The notes under the pieces were generated by a model. It had not been told where the DNA came from. It was given only the letters and a program-made list of their open reading frames with translations, and searched no databases. Positions 30,249 through 38,382 of a stretch of DNA of 64,000 bases are shown here, piece by piece. Made by a program: the position numbers and the translations under genes. The first letter of the stretch is position 1. Every line of letters starts with the position of its first letter. Source of the DNA: DASVBE01 sp963770375 (lineage in GTDB: Bacteria; Actinomycetota; Actinomycetes; Streptosporangiales; Streptosporangiaceae); the NCBI GenBank assembly GCA_963770375.1, contig CAVYPM010000016.1, forward strand, positions 124,001 through 188,000, in the 5' to 3' direction.

Positions 30249-31019
30249 TCAGTAGGCCATCCAGCCGCCGTCGACCATCAGGTTCACGCCGCTGATGTAG
30301 GTGGCGTCCTCAGAGGCCAGGAAGGCCACCGCGGCGGCCACGTCGCGGGCCTCGCCGAGCCGGCCGAACGGGGTGCGGGACTGCACGTAGGCCAGGCCCT
30401 CCGCGGTCTTGCTGAGATCCCCGGCCGCGCCGGTGACGATCTTGCCGGGGGCCACCGCGTTGCAGATGATGCCGTCCCGGCCGTGCTCGACCGCCAGCTG
30501 GCGGGTGAGCTGGACCAGGCCGCCCTTGCTGACCGCGTAGGCGAAGTTGCCCGGCGAGGCGACCATGCCGTGCTGCGAGGTGATGTTCACGATCCGGCCG
30601 CGGGTCTCGCCGGCCAGCGGCTGGGCCAGCATCTGCCGGATCGCGGCCTGGCAGAGCAGGAACGGCCCGCGCAGGTTCACCGCAATGATCGCGTCGAAGT
30701 CGGCCTCGGTCGTGTCGAGCATCGGCTTCGAATGGGGCGCGGCCAGGGCGGCGTTGTTCACCAGCACGTCCAGCCGGCCGGTCCGGGCGGCGGCCTGCTC
30801 GACCAGCCGCGCGCAGTCCGCCGCGCTGGCCACGTCGGCCAGCGTGAACTCGGCGTCGCCGCCCGCGGCGGCGATGATCTCGTCGGTCGGGTCGCCGCCC
30901 GCCACCGGGTCCCGCCGTACGTCGGCGAGCAGCACGTAGTACCCGTCCGCGGCGAGCCGGACGGCAATGGCCCGCCCAATCCCGGACGACGACCCGGTGA
31001 CGATTACGGAACGTGACAT
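30249..31019 (-). CDS. Short-chain dehydrogenase/reductase (SDR)
   Basis: 256 residues from ATG at 31019 (MSRSVIVTGSSSGIGRAIAVRLA); an in-frame ATG 21 bases upstream is possible. It has the NAD(P)-binding TGSSSGIG, the NNAALAAP stabilising motif, Ser in VNITSQHG, and the catalytic YAVSK. The end SGVNLMVDGGWMAY is typical of classical SDRs. The aspartate after the second strand (LLADVRRD) favours NAD. It is divergent from the TudS-like gene with almost no space. In this island it may oxidise a sugar-acid or hydroxyl intermediate. Confidence 0.9.
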   Translation of the reverse strand: MSRSVIVTGSSSGIGRAIAVRLAADGYYVLLADVRRDPVAGGDPTDEIIAAAGGDAEFTLADVASAADCARLVEQAAARTGRLDVLVNNAALAAPHSKPMLDTTEADFDAIIAVNLRGPFLLCQAAIRQMLAQPLAGETRGRIVNITSQHGMVASPGNFAYAVSKGGLVQLTRQLAVEHGRDGIICNAVAPGKIVTGAAGDLSKTAEGLAYVQSRTPFGRLGEARDVAAAVAFLASEDATYISGVNLMVDGGWMAY

Positions 31020-31056
31020 AATGGCTACTCTTTTCTGCATCGGTAAGCTGACGACC

Positions 31057-31638
31057 ATGGGCGTCGCGTTTGTGGCACATTGCCTGCTGAACCAGAACGC
31101 TAAGACCGACGGTGGCGCGCGGTGCCCGGGGGTGTACTCCCCCGCCGTCGCGGTCCTGCGGGACGCGGGCTGGCGCATCGAGCAGATGCCCTGCCCGGAG
31201 CTGGCGTTCACCGGGCTGAACCGGTTCTGGGCGGTCCGCGAGCAGTATGACACCCCAGCTCACCGGCGGCACTGCCAGCGCCTGGCCCAGAATGTGGCCG
31301 ACATGATCGAGGTGCACGTGGCCCGGGGCGAGGACATCGTGCTGATCGGCATCGAGGGCAGCCCGTCCATGGGCGTGTGCATCACCAGCTCGGACCCGTC
31401 CCGCGGGGGCCGGCCCACGTGGCCGGACGGCGCCCCCGAGCTGACCAGCGGCGAGGGCATCTTCATCGAGGAGCTGCGCCGGGAACTGGAGCGGCGCGGC
31501 CTGGGCTTTCCCCGGGTGGCCGGGTGCACGCACCCGCTGGCCAGCCACGACCCGCTGGCCGAGCTGGCCGGCCTGACCCGGGTGCTGCACGAGGGCCGCC
31601 TGCCCGCCCAGCCCGGCCCGCCGGACGCGGAGCGGTAA
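31057..31638 (+). CDS. TudS-related (DUF523/CD3072-like) putative desulfidase
   Basis: 193 residues from ATG at 31057 (MGVAFVAHCLLNQNAKTDGG). An upstream ATG at 31021 would abut the divergent SDR start. The conserved family segments are AHCLLNQNAK, EQMPCPELAFTG, IGIEGSPSMGVCITSS and VAGCTHPLAS. Relatives use three cysteines to hold a 4Fe-4S cluster that removes sulfur from thiouracil-like compounds. Here the first two Cys are in place, but the third motif, which usually reads SPSCG as I recall it, is SPSMG with a Cys three residues later. Activity is therefore uncertain. It is coupled to the next small gene through TAATG. Confidence 0.7.
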   Translation: MGVAFVAHCLLNQNAKTDGGARCPGVYSPAVAVLRDAGWRIEQMPCPELAFTGLNRFWAVREQYDTPAHRRHCQRLAQNVADMIEVHVARGEDIVLIGIEGSPSMGVCITSSDPSRGGRPTWPDGAPELTSGEGIFIEELRRELERRGLGFPRVAGCTHPLASHDPLAELAGLTRVLHEGRLPAQPGPPDAER

Positions 31639-32030
31639 TGGACGGCGACGCACGCGGGTTCCGGGTGGCGCTCACCGCTGACGGCTACGTGAACCCGGCG
31701 CCTGGCGGGTTCGACGGGCTGGCCGTGCTGGACGCAGCGGGCTGGGGTGTGATGCAGCTCCCGGCCCCGGACTACCCGGCCGCGACCCGGGCCCGGATCC
31801 TGACCGATCTGGCTGAGCAGGTGCTGGAGTTCGCCCGGCACGGCTATTCGATCGTGCTGGTCGGCGAGGACGCCGCGGCGGACGAGGCACTGGCCGCGGC
31901 CGGCGTCCCGGCCCCGCCCCGCGCCAGCCCGCAGAACGCGGATGAACTGCGCGCGTTCCTGGCCGCGGCGCCGGCCCCGGACGGCATCGGCCCGGACGCG
32001 GCGGCTGCCGCGTCCGGGCCGGGACGCTGA
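31638..32030 (+). CDS. Small hypothetical protein translationally coupled to the TudS-like gene
   Basis: 130 residues. The ATG overlaps the previous stop (TAATG), so expression is tied to the desulfidase-like protein. The core ~85 residues (FRVALTADGYVNPAPGGFDGLAVLDAAGWGV, QLPAPDYP, LEFARHGYSIVLVGED) suggest a small alpha/beta fold. It has no Cys, no signal and no membrane segment. The last ~30 residues are Ala/Pro-rich. I do not recognise the family. A partner, sulfur acceptor or substrate-binding subunit are only possibilities suggested by the coupling. Confidence 0.6.
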   Translation: MDGDARGFRVALTADGYVNPAPGGFDGLAVLDAAGWGVMQLPAPDYPAATRARILTDLAEQVLEFARHGYSIVLVGEDAAADEALAAAGVPAPPRASPQNADELRAFLAAAPAPDGIGPDAAAAASGPGR

Positions 32031-32045
32031 TCGTCAGCTAGCTGC

Positions 32046-32906
32046 CTAGAGCTGGCCGCCGATCAGCGGCAGGCCGGTGACGCCGGTGGGGACCACCCAC
32101 AGCGAGCCAGTCCGCTGGGAGGCCTCGATGTCGGCCACCTGGGTCGCCGTCACGTAGAGGTCGGTGCCGGAGAACAGGCAGTTGGTGGCGTGCTCGCCGA
32201 GGTCGATCTCCTCCAGCACCTCGCCGTCCGGCGACACCACGGTGACCCCGCCGGAGATCGTGGTGCAGACGAAGAACCGGCCGTCGGCGGCGATGGCCAT
32301 GCCGTCCGGCACGTGGTTGTCGGACAGCTGGCAGAACGTGACCGGCTCGCCGTTGTCCATCCGCATGATCCGGTGCGCGGCCGACTCGGTCCAGTACAGC
32401 CGGTGCTGGGCGTCGAACGCGATCCCGTTCGGGTACACGTCCGGCAGCTCGGCCAGCATCTCGCCCTTGCCGTGCGGGTCGATCGCGAACAGCCGGCCCG
32501 GCGCCCGGACGTCGAACCGGAAGTCCTGCTCGACCCCGGACTCGGTGAAGTAGAGCCGGCCGTCCGGCCCGAACGCCAGGTCGTTCGGGCCGTACAGCTG
32601 GTAGCCGTCGACCTCGGAGAACAGCAGCTCGACCGACCCGTCGGGGTTGATCCGCTGGATCCCGGACACCGCGCTGGTGTCACCGCTGCCCGGCACGTTG
32701 CCGCCCTGGGTGACGTAGACCGCGCCGTCCGTGCCGAGGATCGCGCCCCACGGCGAGCCGCCGGTCGTGGCGAACACCGAAACCCTGGTGCCGTCCCAGA
32801 CCAGCATCTCGCCGGTGTTGCCGTCGCAGAACACGATCCGGCCGTCGCCCATGTCGACGGGCCCCTCGGGGAAGCCCAGACCGGACGCGAGCTGCCTGCC
32901 CTGCAC
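32046..32906 (-). CDS. SMP-30/gluconolactonase family protein
   Basis: 286 residues, six-bladed propeller type. It has the family metal-site segments LGFPEGPVDMGDGRIVFCD, GPNDLAFGPDGRLYFTESG, YPNGIAFDAQHRLYWTESAAHRI and HVPDGMAIAADGRFFV (Glu, Asn, Asn and Asp positions for the metal). Members hydrolyse sugar lactones or related esters. With the nearby Gfo/Idh and SDR genes it fits an oxidation-then-lactone-opening route. It follows the binding-protein gene on the same strand by 78 bases. Confidence 0.85.
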   Translation of the reverse strand: MQGRQLASGLGFPEGPVDMGDGRIVFCDGNTGEMLVWDGTRVSVFATTGGSPWGAILGTDGAVYVTQGGNVPGSGDTSAVSGIQRINPDGSVELLFSEVDGYQLYGPNDLAFGPDGRLYFTESGVEQDFRFDVRAPGRLFAIDPHGKGEMLAELPDVYPNGIAFDAQHRLYWTESAAHRIMRMDNGEPVTFCQLSDNHVPDGMAIAADGRFFVCTTISGGVTVVSPDGEVLEEIDLGEHATNCLFSGTDLYVTATQVADIEASQRTGSLWVVPTGVTGLPLIGGQL

Positions 32907-32984
32907 TGCTGTCTCCGTTTCTGCTCAGCCCGTGTTCAGGAAATTCATGAAAACCGTTCAGGAAATCCTGCGGGAATAAGCGGT

Positions 32985-34634
32985 TTACGCGAAGTAGAAG
33001 TCCTCGAAGTTGAAGTCATCAAGCGGCTGGCCCACCCGCGCCGGGGTGTAGCCCGCGAGCTTGGTGCTGTACGCGTCGAGCGCACTGATGAACGCCGGGA
33101 TGATGTAGCCGCCGTTGTTGTAGTCGAACTGCATCATTTCCTGAACGTACTTCTTCTGCTGGTCCGGGTCGGCGGTCTTGTTCGCCGACTTGTACAGGCT
33201 GTTCAGGGTCGGGTTGTTGGTGTGCGTCTCGTTGAACGGGGAGTGCGGCTGCATGGACTGGGCGGACTGCGCCAGGTACGGCGAGTAGTTCCAGAAGTCC
33301 TGGGAGAACGGCCACTGCAGGTACTGCTTGCCGAAGAACACGCTCGGCGACACGTTGTTGACCTTGATGGTGACGCCGGCTGCCTTGGCCTGCTCGGCCA
33401 GCACGGTGGCCATGGCCACGGTTCCGGTCGCGACCGGGGAGGTGGTCAGCGTGACCTGCAGGTCGCTCTTGCCGGCACTCTTGAGCAGGGACTTGGCCTG
33501 CGGGATGTCCGCCTGACGGGTGAAGCCCGGGTAGTTCGGGTCGAACGGGGAGAACACGTCGGCGCCGACGGTGGCGAACCCGTTCAGGGCGGATTCGATG
33601 AGCTGCTGGCGGTCCACGAGCAGCCGCAGCGCCTGGCGGACCTTGACGTCGTTGAACGGCGCGAGGTCGACCCGCATGGTGAACGGCGTGATCGCCCCGG
33701 TCTTGGAGACCACGGTCTTGACCGAGGGGTTGCCGGCCAGGGCCGCGATCTGCGGTCCCTCGATGCCGCCCGCGGCGTCGATCGCGCCGGTGGTCAGCGC
33801 GTTCTGCATCGAGCTGCTGTCGCTGAAGTCGATGATCGTGAGCTTGTCCAGGTACGGCTTGCCGGCGTGGAAGTAGTGCTCGTTCCGCGACATGACGCTC
33901 TGCTGGCCCGGGGTGAAGCTGTCCAGCTTGAACGGACCGGTGCCGTTCGCCTTGCCCTTGTTGGCCTTGGCCCCCGGGTCGAAGCCCTCGGGGATGATGT
34001 ACAGGTAGTACCAGTACGCCAGCTGGTCGACGAAGCTGCCGTAGGGCGAGTGGAACTTCACCCGGACCGTGAGCTTGCCGTCCGCCTTCAGGTTGTTCAC
34101 GTCCATCGGGCCCAGTGAGTTCGCGCCAGAGGTCGGCGTGTTGATGATCCGCTTGAACGTGTAGATGACGTCGTCGGCGGTCAGCGGCTTGCCATCGTGG
34201 AAGGTCACGCCGTCGCGCAGCTTGATGACCCAGTCGGTGGTGTCCTTGCCGTTGGCCGGCACGATGCCGTGGTCCTCGGCCAGCACGTACTCGCCCTGGG
34301 CGTTGGGGTCAAGCTGGTAGAGGGGGTTGTACAGAGAGTGCGCCCGGGCGGTGTCCAGGTAGGTCAGGCCCGAGTGCGGGTCCAGGGTGTCGGTGCCGGA
34401 CCCGCCGGTCATGCCCACCGACATCGAACCGCCGCGCTTCGGCGTGCCCGTGCCCGTGCTCGCCGCCGAGCTGGACGAAGGGCTGGCCGCGCTGCCCCCG
34501 CCCGAGGAACCGCCGCACGCGGCCAGCAGGCCCCCCGCGCCCGCAACCGCGCCAGCCGCCGCAACCCCGCCCAGGAACTGGCGCCTGCCAAGCGCATCGA
34601 GCAAGGGCCTCTGACGCTCATCCGATCGACCCAC
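32985..34634 (-). CDS. Peptide-type ABC transporter substrate-binding lipoprotein (SBP_bac_5)
   Basis: 549 residues. The N-terminus combines a twin-arginine signal (LGRRQFLGGVAAAG) with a lipobox (LLAACGGS), so it is a Tat-exported lipoprotein. The mature part has the DppA/OppA pattern: GTDTLDPHSGLTYLDTARAHSLYNPLYQ, WVIKLRDGVTFHDGKPLTADDVIYTFKR, and FNDVKVRQALRLLVDRQQLIESALNG. It is most likely the binding partner of the DppB/DppC/DppDF genes at 41-45 kb, which lack their own. Family members bind peptides, opines, glycosides or other hydrophilic solutes. Confidence 0.9.
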   Translation of the reverse strand: MGRSDERQRPLLDALGRRQFLGGVAAAGAVAGAGGLLAACGGSSGGGSAASPSSSSAASTGTGTPKRGGSMSVGMTGGSGTDTLDPHSGLTYLDTARAHSLYNPLYQLDPNAQGEYVLAEDHGIVPANGKDTTDWVIKLRDGVTFHDGKPLTADDVIYTFKRIINTPTSGANSLGPMDVNNLKADGKLTVRVKFHSPYGSFVDQLAYWYYLYIIPEGFDPGAKANKGKANGTGPFKLDSFTPGQQSVMSRNEHYFHAGKPYLDKLTIIDFSDSSSMQNALTTGAIDAAGGIEGPQIAALAGNPSVKTVVSKTGAITPFTMRVDLAPFNDVKVRQALRLLVDRQQLIESALNGFATVGADVFSPFDPNYPGFTRQADIPQAKSLLKSAGKSDLQVTLTTSPVATGTVAMATVLAEQAKAAGVTIKVNNVSPSVFFGKQYLQWPFSQDFWNYSPYLAQSAQSMQPHSPFNETHTNNPTLNSLYKSANKTADPDQQKKYVQEMMQFDYNNGGYIIPAFISALDAYSTKLAGYTPARVGQPLDDFNFEDFYFA

Positions 34635-34834
34635 GGGGGGTTACCTCCTCTGACGCGGCGCACAAAACGCGCCGGTTGTTAAATTTCCGGGAAGTTACAC
34701 TACTGCTCAGTCCCGTGCATGGAGTATGTCGAACGTCGCGCTGAGCACGAGACGAGTCATATGTGATTTGACGGGTTATATTCTCACAGCGCGTGAGGAG
34801 CCTGCCACAACAACCCCGTAGTTGCATACAGTCT

Positions 34835-35848
34835 TTATAGGATGGCAACCCGGACCGTCCCCCCCGCCAGCAATGCCTGCTCGGCGGCGGTAGCCACGGC
34901 CAGCGTGCGCACCGCGTCGGCCGGAGTGCAGAACACCTGCCCGGGCTGCCCGGCCCGGGCCGCATCCAGGAACCGCCCGATGGACCGCTCGAACGGGACC
35001 TGCTGGCCTTCGGCGGTGACCGAAACGCCGCCGACGGTGCCGGTCATCCGGCCGTTCCCGGCCAGGTCCAGGCTGACCAGCGCGTCCGCCGCGACGGCCT
35101 GCACGCCGTAGCTCCCGGGCACCGAGTCCGCGGTCCAGGCGATCACGATCGTCCCGGTCGCGCCGCTGGCGAAGTGCAGCAGCACGGTGACCGCGTCGTC
35201 GATGTCGCCTTCGTCCCCGCCGGGCCGCGGCGCCATCCGCACCGTGCCCGCGGCGGCCTGCACCGCCACGACCTCACCGGCGATCGCCCGGGCCAGGTCA
35301 ATGTGATGGCTGCCGCGCTCGAGAAGGTTGCCGCCGCCCGCGGCGCGGTCCAGGAACCAGGGCCGGGACTGGGTGCCGCCGATGCTGTGGGCGGCCAGCA
35401 GGCCGATCGGGTGGCCGTCCAGCGCGGACCGGAGGCTGTCCAGCACCTCGGTGGCGTGCCACTGGTAGCCGACCGCGCACACGGTCTGGTTGCGCTCGGT
35501 GGCGGCCGCGATGGCCTGGGCGTCGTCCAGCGTCCGGGCGACGGGCTTCTCCAGGTAGATGGCCAGCCCGCGGTTGGCCGCGGCGATCGCCGGGCCCGCG
35601 TGCGCGCGCGGCGGGGTGCACACCCAGACCGCGTCCAGGACAGTGGCGTCGATCATCGCGGACCAGTCGCCGAACACGGCCGCGGCCGACGGGCCGGCCA
35701 GCGCGGCGGCCCGGGCGGTGTCGGTATCGCACACCGCGGCGATGATCACGTCGTCCCGCGCGGACAGCACTGCGGCGTGCGAGCCGGCGATCCAGCCCGC
35801 CCCGACGATGCCCACCCGCAGCACCCTGTCCCCGCGTTCCGCGCTCAC
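34835..35848 (-). CDS. Gfo/Idh/MocA family oxidoreductase
   Basis: 337 residues from GTG at 35848. N-terminal Rossmann domain: RVGIVGAGWIAGSHAAVLSA, then AVWVCTPPRAHAGPAIAAANRGLAIYLEKPVARTLDDA with the catalytic EKP lysine. The substrate domain contains GTQSRPWFLDRAAGGGNLLERGSHHIDLARAI, with the His of the GxxxDxxxH-type motif. Members oxidise sugar or inositol hydroxyls with NAD(P). The gene starts 10 bases after the deacetylase stop, so they form one operon. Confidence 0.9.
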   Translation of the reverse strand: MSAERGDRVLRVGIVGAGWIAGSHAAVLSARDDVIIAAVCDTDTARAAALAGPSAAAVFGDWSAMIDATVLDAVWVCTPPRAHAGPAIAAANRGLAIYLEKPVARTLDDAQAIAAATERNQTVCAVGYQWHATEVLDSLRSALDGHPIGLLAAHSIGGTQSRPWFLDRAAGGGNLLERGSHHIDLARAIAGEVVAVQAAAGTVRMAPRPGGDEGDIDDAVTVLLHFASGATGTIVIAWTADSVPGSYGVQAVAADALVSLDLAGNGRMTGTVGGVSVTAEGQQVPFERSIGRFLDAARAGQPGQVFCTPADAVRTLAVATAAEQALLAGGTVRVAIL

Positions 35849-35858
35849 GGCTGGCTGC

Positions 35859-36836
35859 TCACCTGCCCGCGGTCCGGCTCCGTGCCGATGCCCACTCGGT
35901 GTGGTGCGCCAGCCACCAGCGGGCGATGTCGGCCCGCCGCATCAGCTTCACGTCCGGCCGGGACTGCACGTACTGGACGAAGTCCCTGACCGCCGAGGCG
36001 CGGCTGGCCTGGCCGCTCCACCGCTCGTGCAGCCCGACGGTCATCATCCGCGCGCCGTCACCGGCGGCCGCCTCGTCGCACAGGTAGTCCACGCCGAGCC
36101 GCAGGTGCTCGAAGAAGTCGTGCGGGGTGGCGTAGGTCGGGCTGAGCAGGTAGCGGACGTCGTTGTAGACCTTGGAGTACGGCACGACCAGGAAGGATGC
36201 GCCCTGCCCACCCTGGCGGGCAGGCATGTCCACGAAGTAGGGCAGCTCGTCGTTGGAGGCGTCGGAGTCGTACAGGAAGCCGCCCTCGGCGACGATCAGC
36301 TCGCGGGTACGGACGCTCGGGAACGACCGGCAGTACCAGCCGGCCGGGTGCTCGCCGGTCAGCTCGGTCAGCACGGCCACCCCGCGGTGCAGGTCCTCGC
36401 GCTCCTCTTCCAGCGTCATCTCGGAGTTCTCGGCCCACCGGTAGCCGTGCCCGAGCACGTCGTGCCCGGCCTCGGTGATCCACTCGGCGACCTCGGGGTT
36501 GCGCTCGAGGCCGCGGGCGCAGGCGCCGATCGTGACCGGGGCGCCGAGACGGTCGAAGAGCCGGGCCAGCCGCCACACCCCGGCCCGGCTGCCGAACTCG
36601 AAGTGCGTCTCGGTGCCCAGGTCCCGGACGTGCGGGCCGATCTGGTAGGAGTACTCGCCCCAGCTGTCGTTGCGGCCGTCGCCGTCCAGCAGTGAGTACT
36701 CTGCGCCGGACTCGTAGTTGAGCACGATATTGACGACCAGGCTGGCGCCGTCGGGCCAGCGCACCTGGGGGATATACCGGCCGTAGCCGCGGAAATCACG
36801 GACCGGGCCCGCGCGAAAGACGTCGTGTCCGGTCAT
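35859..36836 (-). CDS. Polysaccharide-deacetylase-fold hydrolase, PuuE allantoinase-like
   Basis: 325 residues. The opening GYGRYIPQVRWPDGASLVVNIVLNYESGAEYS, the segment EFGSRAGVWRLARLFDRLGAPVTIGACARGLERNPEVAEWI, and DVLGHGYRWAENSEMTLEEEREDLHRG are characteristic of PuuE-like, cofactor-independent allantoinases or cyclic-imide hydrolases of the NodB fold rather than chitin deacetylases. Such enzymes open allantoin or similar ureide rings. It is the first gene of an operon with the Gfo/Idh gene and is divergent from the aminotransferase, with a perfect palindrome between them. Confidence 0.83.
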   Translation of the reverse strand: MTGHDVFRAGPVRDFRGYGRYIPQVRWPDGASLVVNIVLNYESGAEYSLLDGDGRNDSWGEYSYQIGPHVRDLGTETHFEFGSRAGVWRLARLFDRLGAPVTIGACARGLERNPEVAEWITEAGHDVLGHGYRWAENSEMTLEEEREDLHRGVAVLTELTGEHPAGWYCRSFPSVRTRELIVAEGGFLYDSDASNDELPYFVDMPARQGGQGASFLVVPYSKVYNDVRYLLSPTYATPHDFFEHLRLGVDYLCDEAAAGDGARMMTVGLHERWSGQASRASAVRDFVQYVQSRPDVKLMRRADIARWWLAHHTEWASARSRTAGR

Positions 36837-36930
36837 CCACCCCTCGCCCAGGCCGCCATGACGGTCAGCCGCGCCCGGCGAGCACGGCGAACCTCGGTTC
36901 TTACCTTTGGCCCCAGCTTGCTCATTAGTT

Positions 36931-36953
36931 TGAACTGCAGTTCAGAATAAGAT
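36931..36953. promoter_or_regulatory. Perfect palindrome TGAACTGCAGTTCA with adjacent -10-like TAAGAT
   Basis: A 14-base perfect palindrome at 36931-36944 sits in the ~160-base divergent region between the PuuE-like gene (minus) and the aminotransferase (plus). TAAGAT at 36948-36953 could be the -10 for the plus-strand operon, so a protein on the palindrome would overlap that promoter. It looks like a dimeric repressor site (GntR, TetR or LacI type). No regulator gene is adjacent, so the factor must be encoded elsewhere. Confidence 0.5.
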
Positions 36954-37000
36954 TACGGACGTCGATGATCAAGGTGTGCGCGGGGAAGGAACACGGCTGC

Positions 37001-38375
37001 ATGCGGACCGAAACGCACCATAGCGCGAAAAGCACCGGTGCTGCCGGGCTGACAGCCCAGTGGGCCAGGGAAAACCCGCGTTCGGCCGCGCTGGCCGCCC
37101 GGGCCGCGGCGCTGCTGCCCGGCGGGGTCACCCACGACGTGCGGCTGGCCGATCCGTTCCCGGTGGCGGTGGCCCGCGCGGCCGGGGCCCGCAAGACCGA
37201 CCTCGACGGCCACGAGCTGATCTGCTACGTGATGGGGCACGGCGCGCTGCTGCTCGGGCACAGCCACCCGGCGGTCGTCGCCGCGGTACGCGAGCAGGCC
37301 GGGCTGGCCTTCCACCCGGGCGCCTGCCACGAGCTGGAAAGCGACTGGGCCGAGGCGGTGACCCGGCTGGTCCCGTCCGCCGAGCGGGTCCGCTTCACCT
37401 CCAGCGGCACCGAGGCCTCGCTGCTGGCGCTGCGGCTGGCCCGCGCCTCCACCGGCCGGCCCGCGATCGTCCGGCTGGCCGGCCACTTCCACGGCTGGCA
37501 CGACCAGGTGGCGACGGGTGCTGACGCGCCGTTCGACCAGCCGGACACGGCGGGCCTGCCGGACGCCATCGGCGCGGCGGTGCGCACGATCCCGGCCGGC
37601 CAGGATGCGCTGGCCGCGGCGCTCGCCCCGGGTGACGTGGCCGCGGTGATCATGGAGCCGTCCGGCGCGGCGTGGGCCACCGTCCCGCTGCCGGACGGAT
37701 TCCTGGCGGCCGCCCGGCGGCTCACCGCAGAGACCGGGACGCTGCTGGTCTTCGACGAGGTCGTGTCCGGGTTCCGCTGGTCGCCGGGCGGCGTGCAGGC
37801 GGTGGCCGGGGTCCGGCCCGACCTCACCGTGCTGGGCAAGATCCTGGCCGGCGGGATGCCCGGCGGCGCGGTCGCCGGCCGGGCCGCGGTGATGGACCTG
37901 GCCGGCGGGCCCGCCGCGGGCCCGCGCCGGGTCAGCCACCCGGGCACGCACAACGCGCACCCGCTGTCCGCCGCGGCCGGGCTGGCCACCCTGGGCCTGG
38001 CCTCCTCCGGGGACGTGCAGGACGCCGCGGCGCGGCTGGCCGCGACGGCCCGGGAGGAGCTGACCGGCGGTGTTCCGCCGCCGCGGCGTGCCCGGCCGGG
38101 CCTACGGCGAGAGCTCCACCTTCCACTTGCTGTTCGGCGAGCACGGCCCGGACGAGCTGGACCTGACCGCGCTGAAGGCCGGGCTGCCGCCGCGGCTGAA
38201 CGCGGCCCTGCACTGCGGCATGCTGCTGGAGGGCGTGCACCTGTTCCACGGCTCCGGCTTCCTGTCCGCCGCGCACACCGAGCGCGACGTGGCGCAGACC
38301 GTGACCGCGCTGGACCGGACCCTGGCCCGGCTGCAGGCGGAGGGGCTGCTCACCGAGGGCCGGCCGGGCCCGTGA
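37001..38375 (+). CDS. Class III aminotransferase (glutamate-1-semialdehyde aminomutase-like), one frame break
   Basis: I start at ATG 37001 because GGGGAAGGA lies ten bases upstream; ATG 36965 lacks a site. PLP features are FTSSGTEASLLALRLARASTG, GHFHGWHD, LLVFDEVVSGFRW with the cofactor Asp, and the lysine in LTVLGKILAGGMPGGAVAG. At 38065-38066 one extra G shifts the frame. The C-terminal ~100 residues (VFRRRGVPGRAYGESSTFHLLFGEHG ... HLFHGSGFLSAAHTERDV) read on in the next frame to TGA at 38375. Repaired length is about 457 residues. It heads the operon of two amidohydrolase-type genes, and probably acts on an amino-acid-like product of ring opening. Confidence 0.83.
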
Positions 38376-38382
38376 CACCGGC

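Noticed and set aside
31021..31056. Upstream ATG (31021) as start of the TudS-like gene
   Set aside because: It would add 12 residues with no family similarity and begin one base from the divergent SDR start codon. The family begins at MGVAFVAHCLLN.
36965..37000. ATG 36965 as start of the second-operon aminotransferase
   Set aside because: No ribosome site precedes it, whereas ATG 37001 has GGGGAAGGA ten bases upstream.
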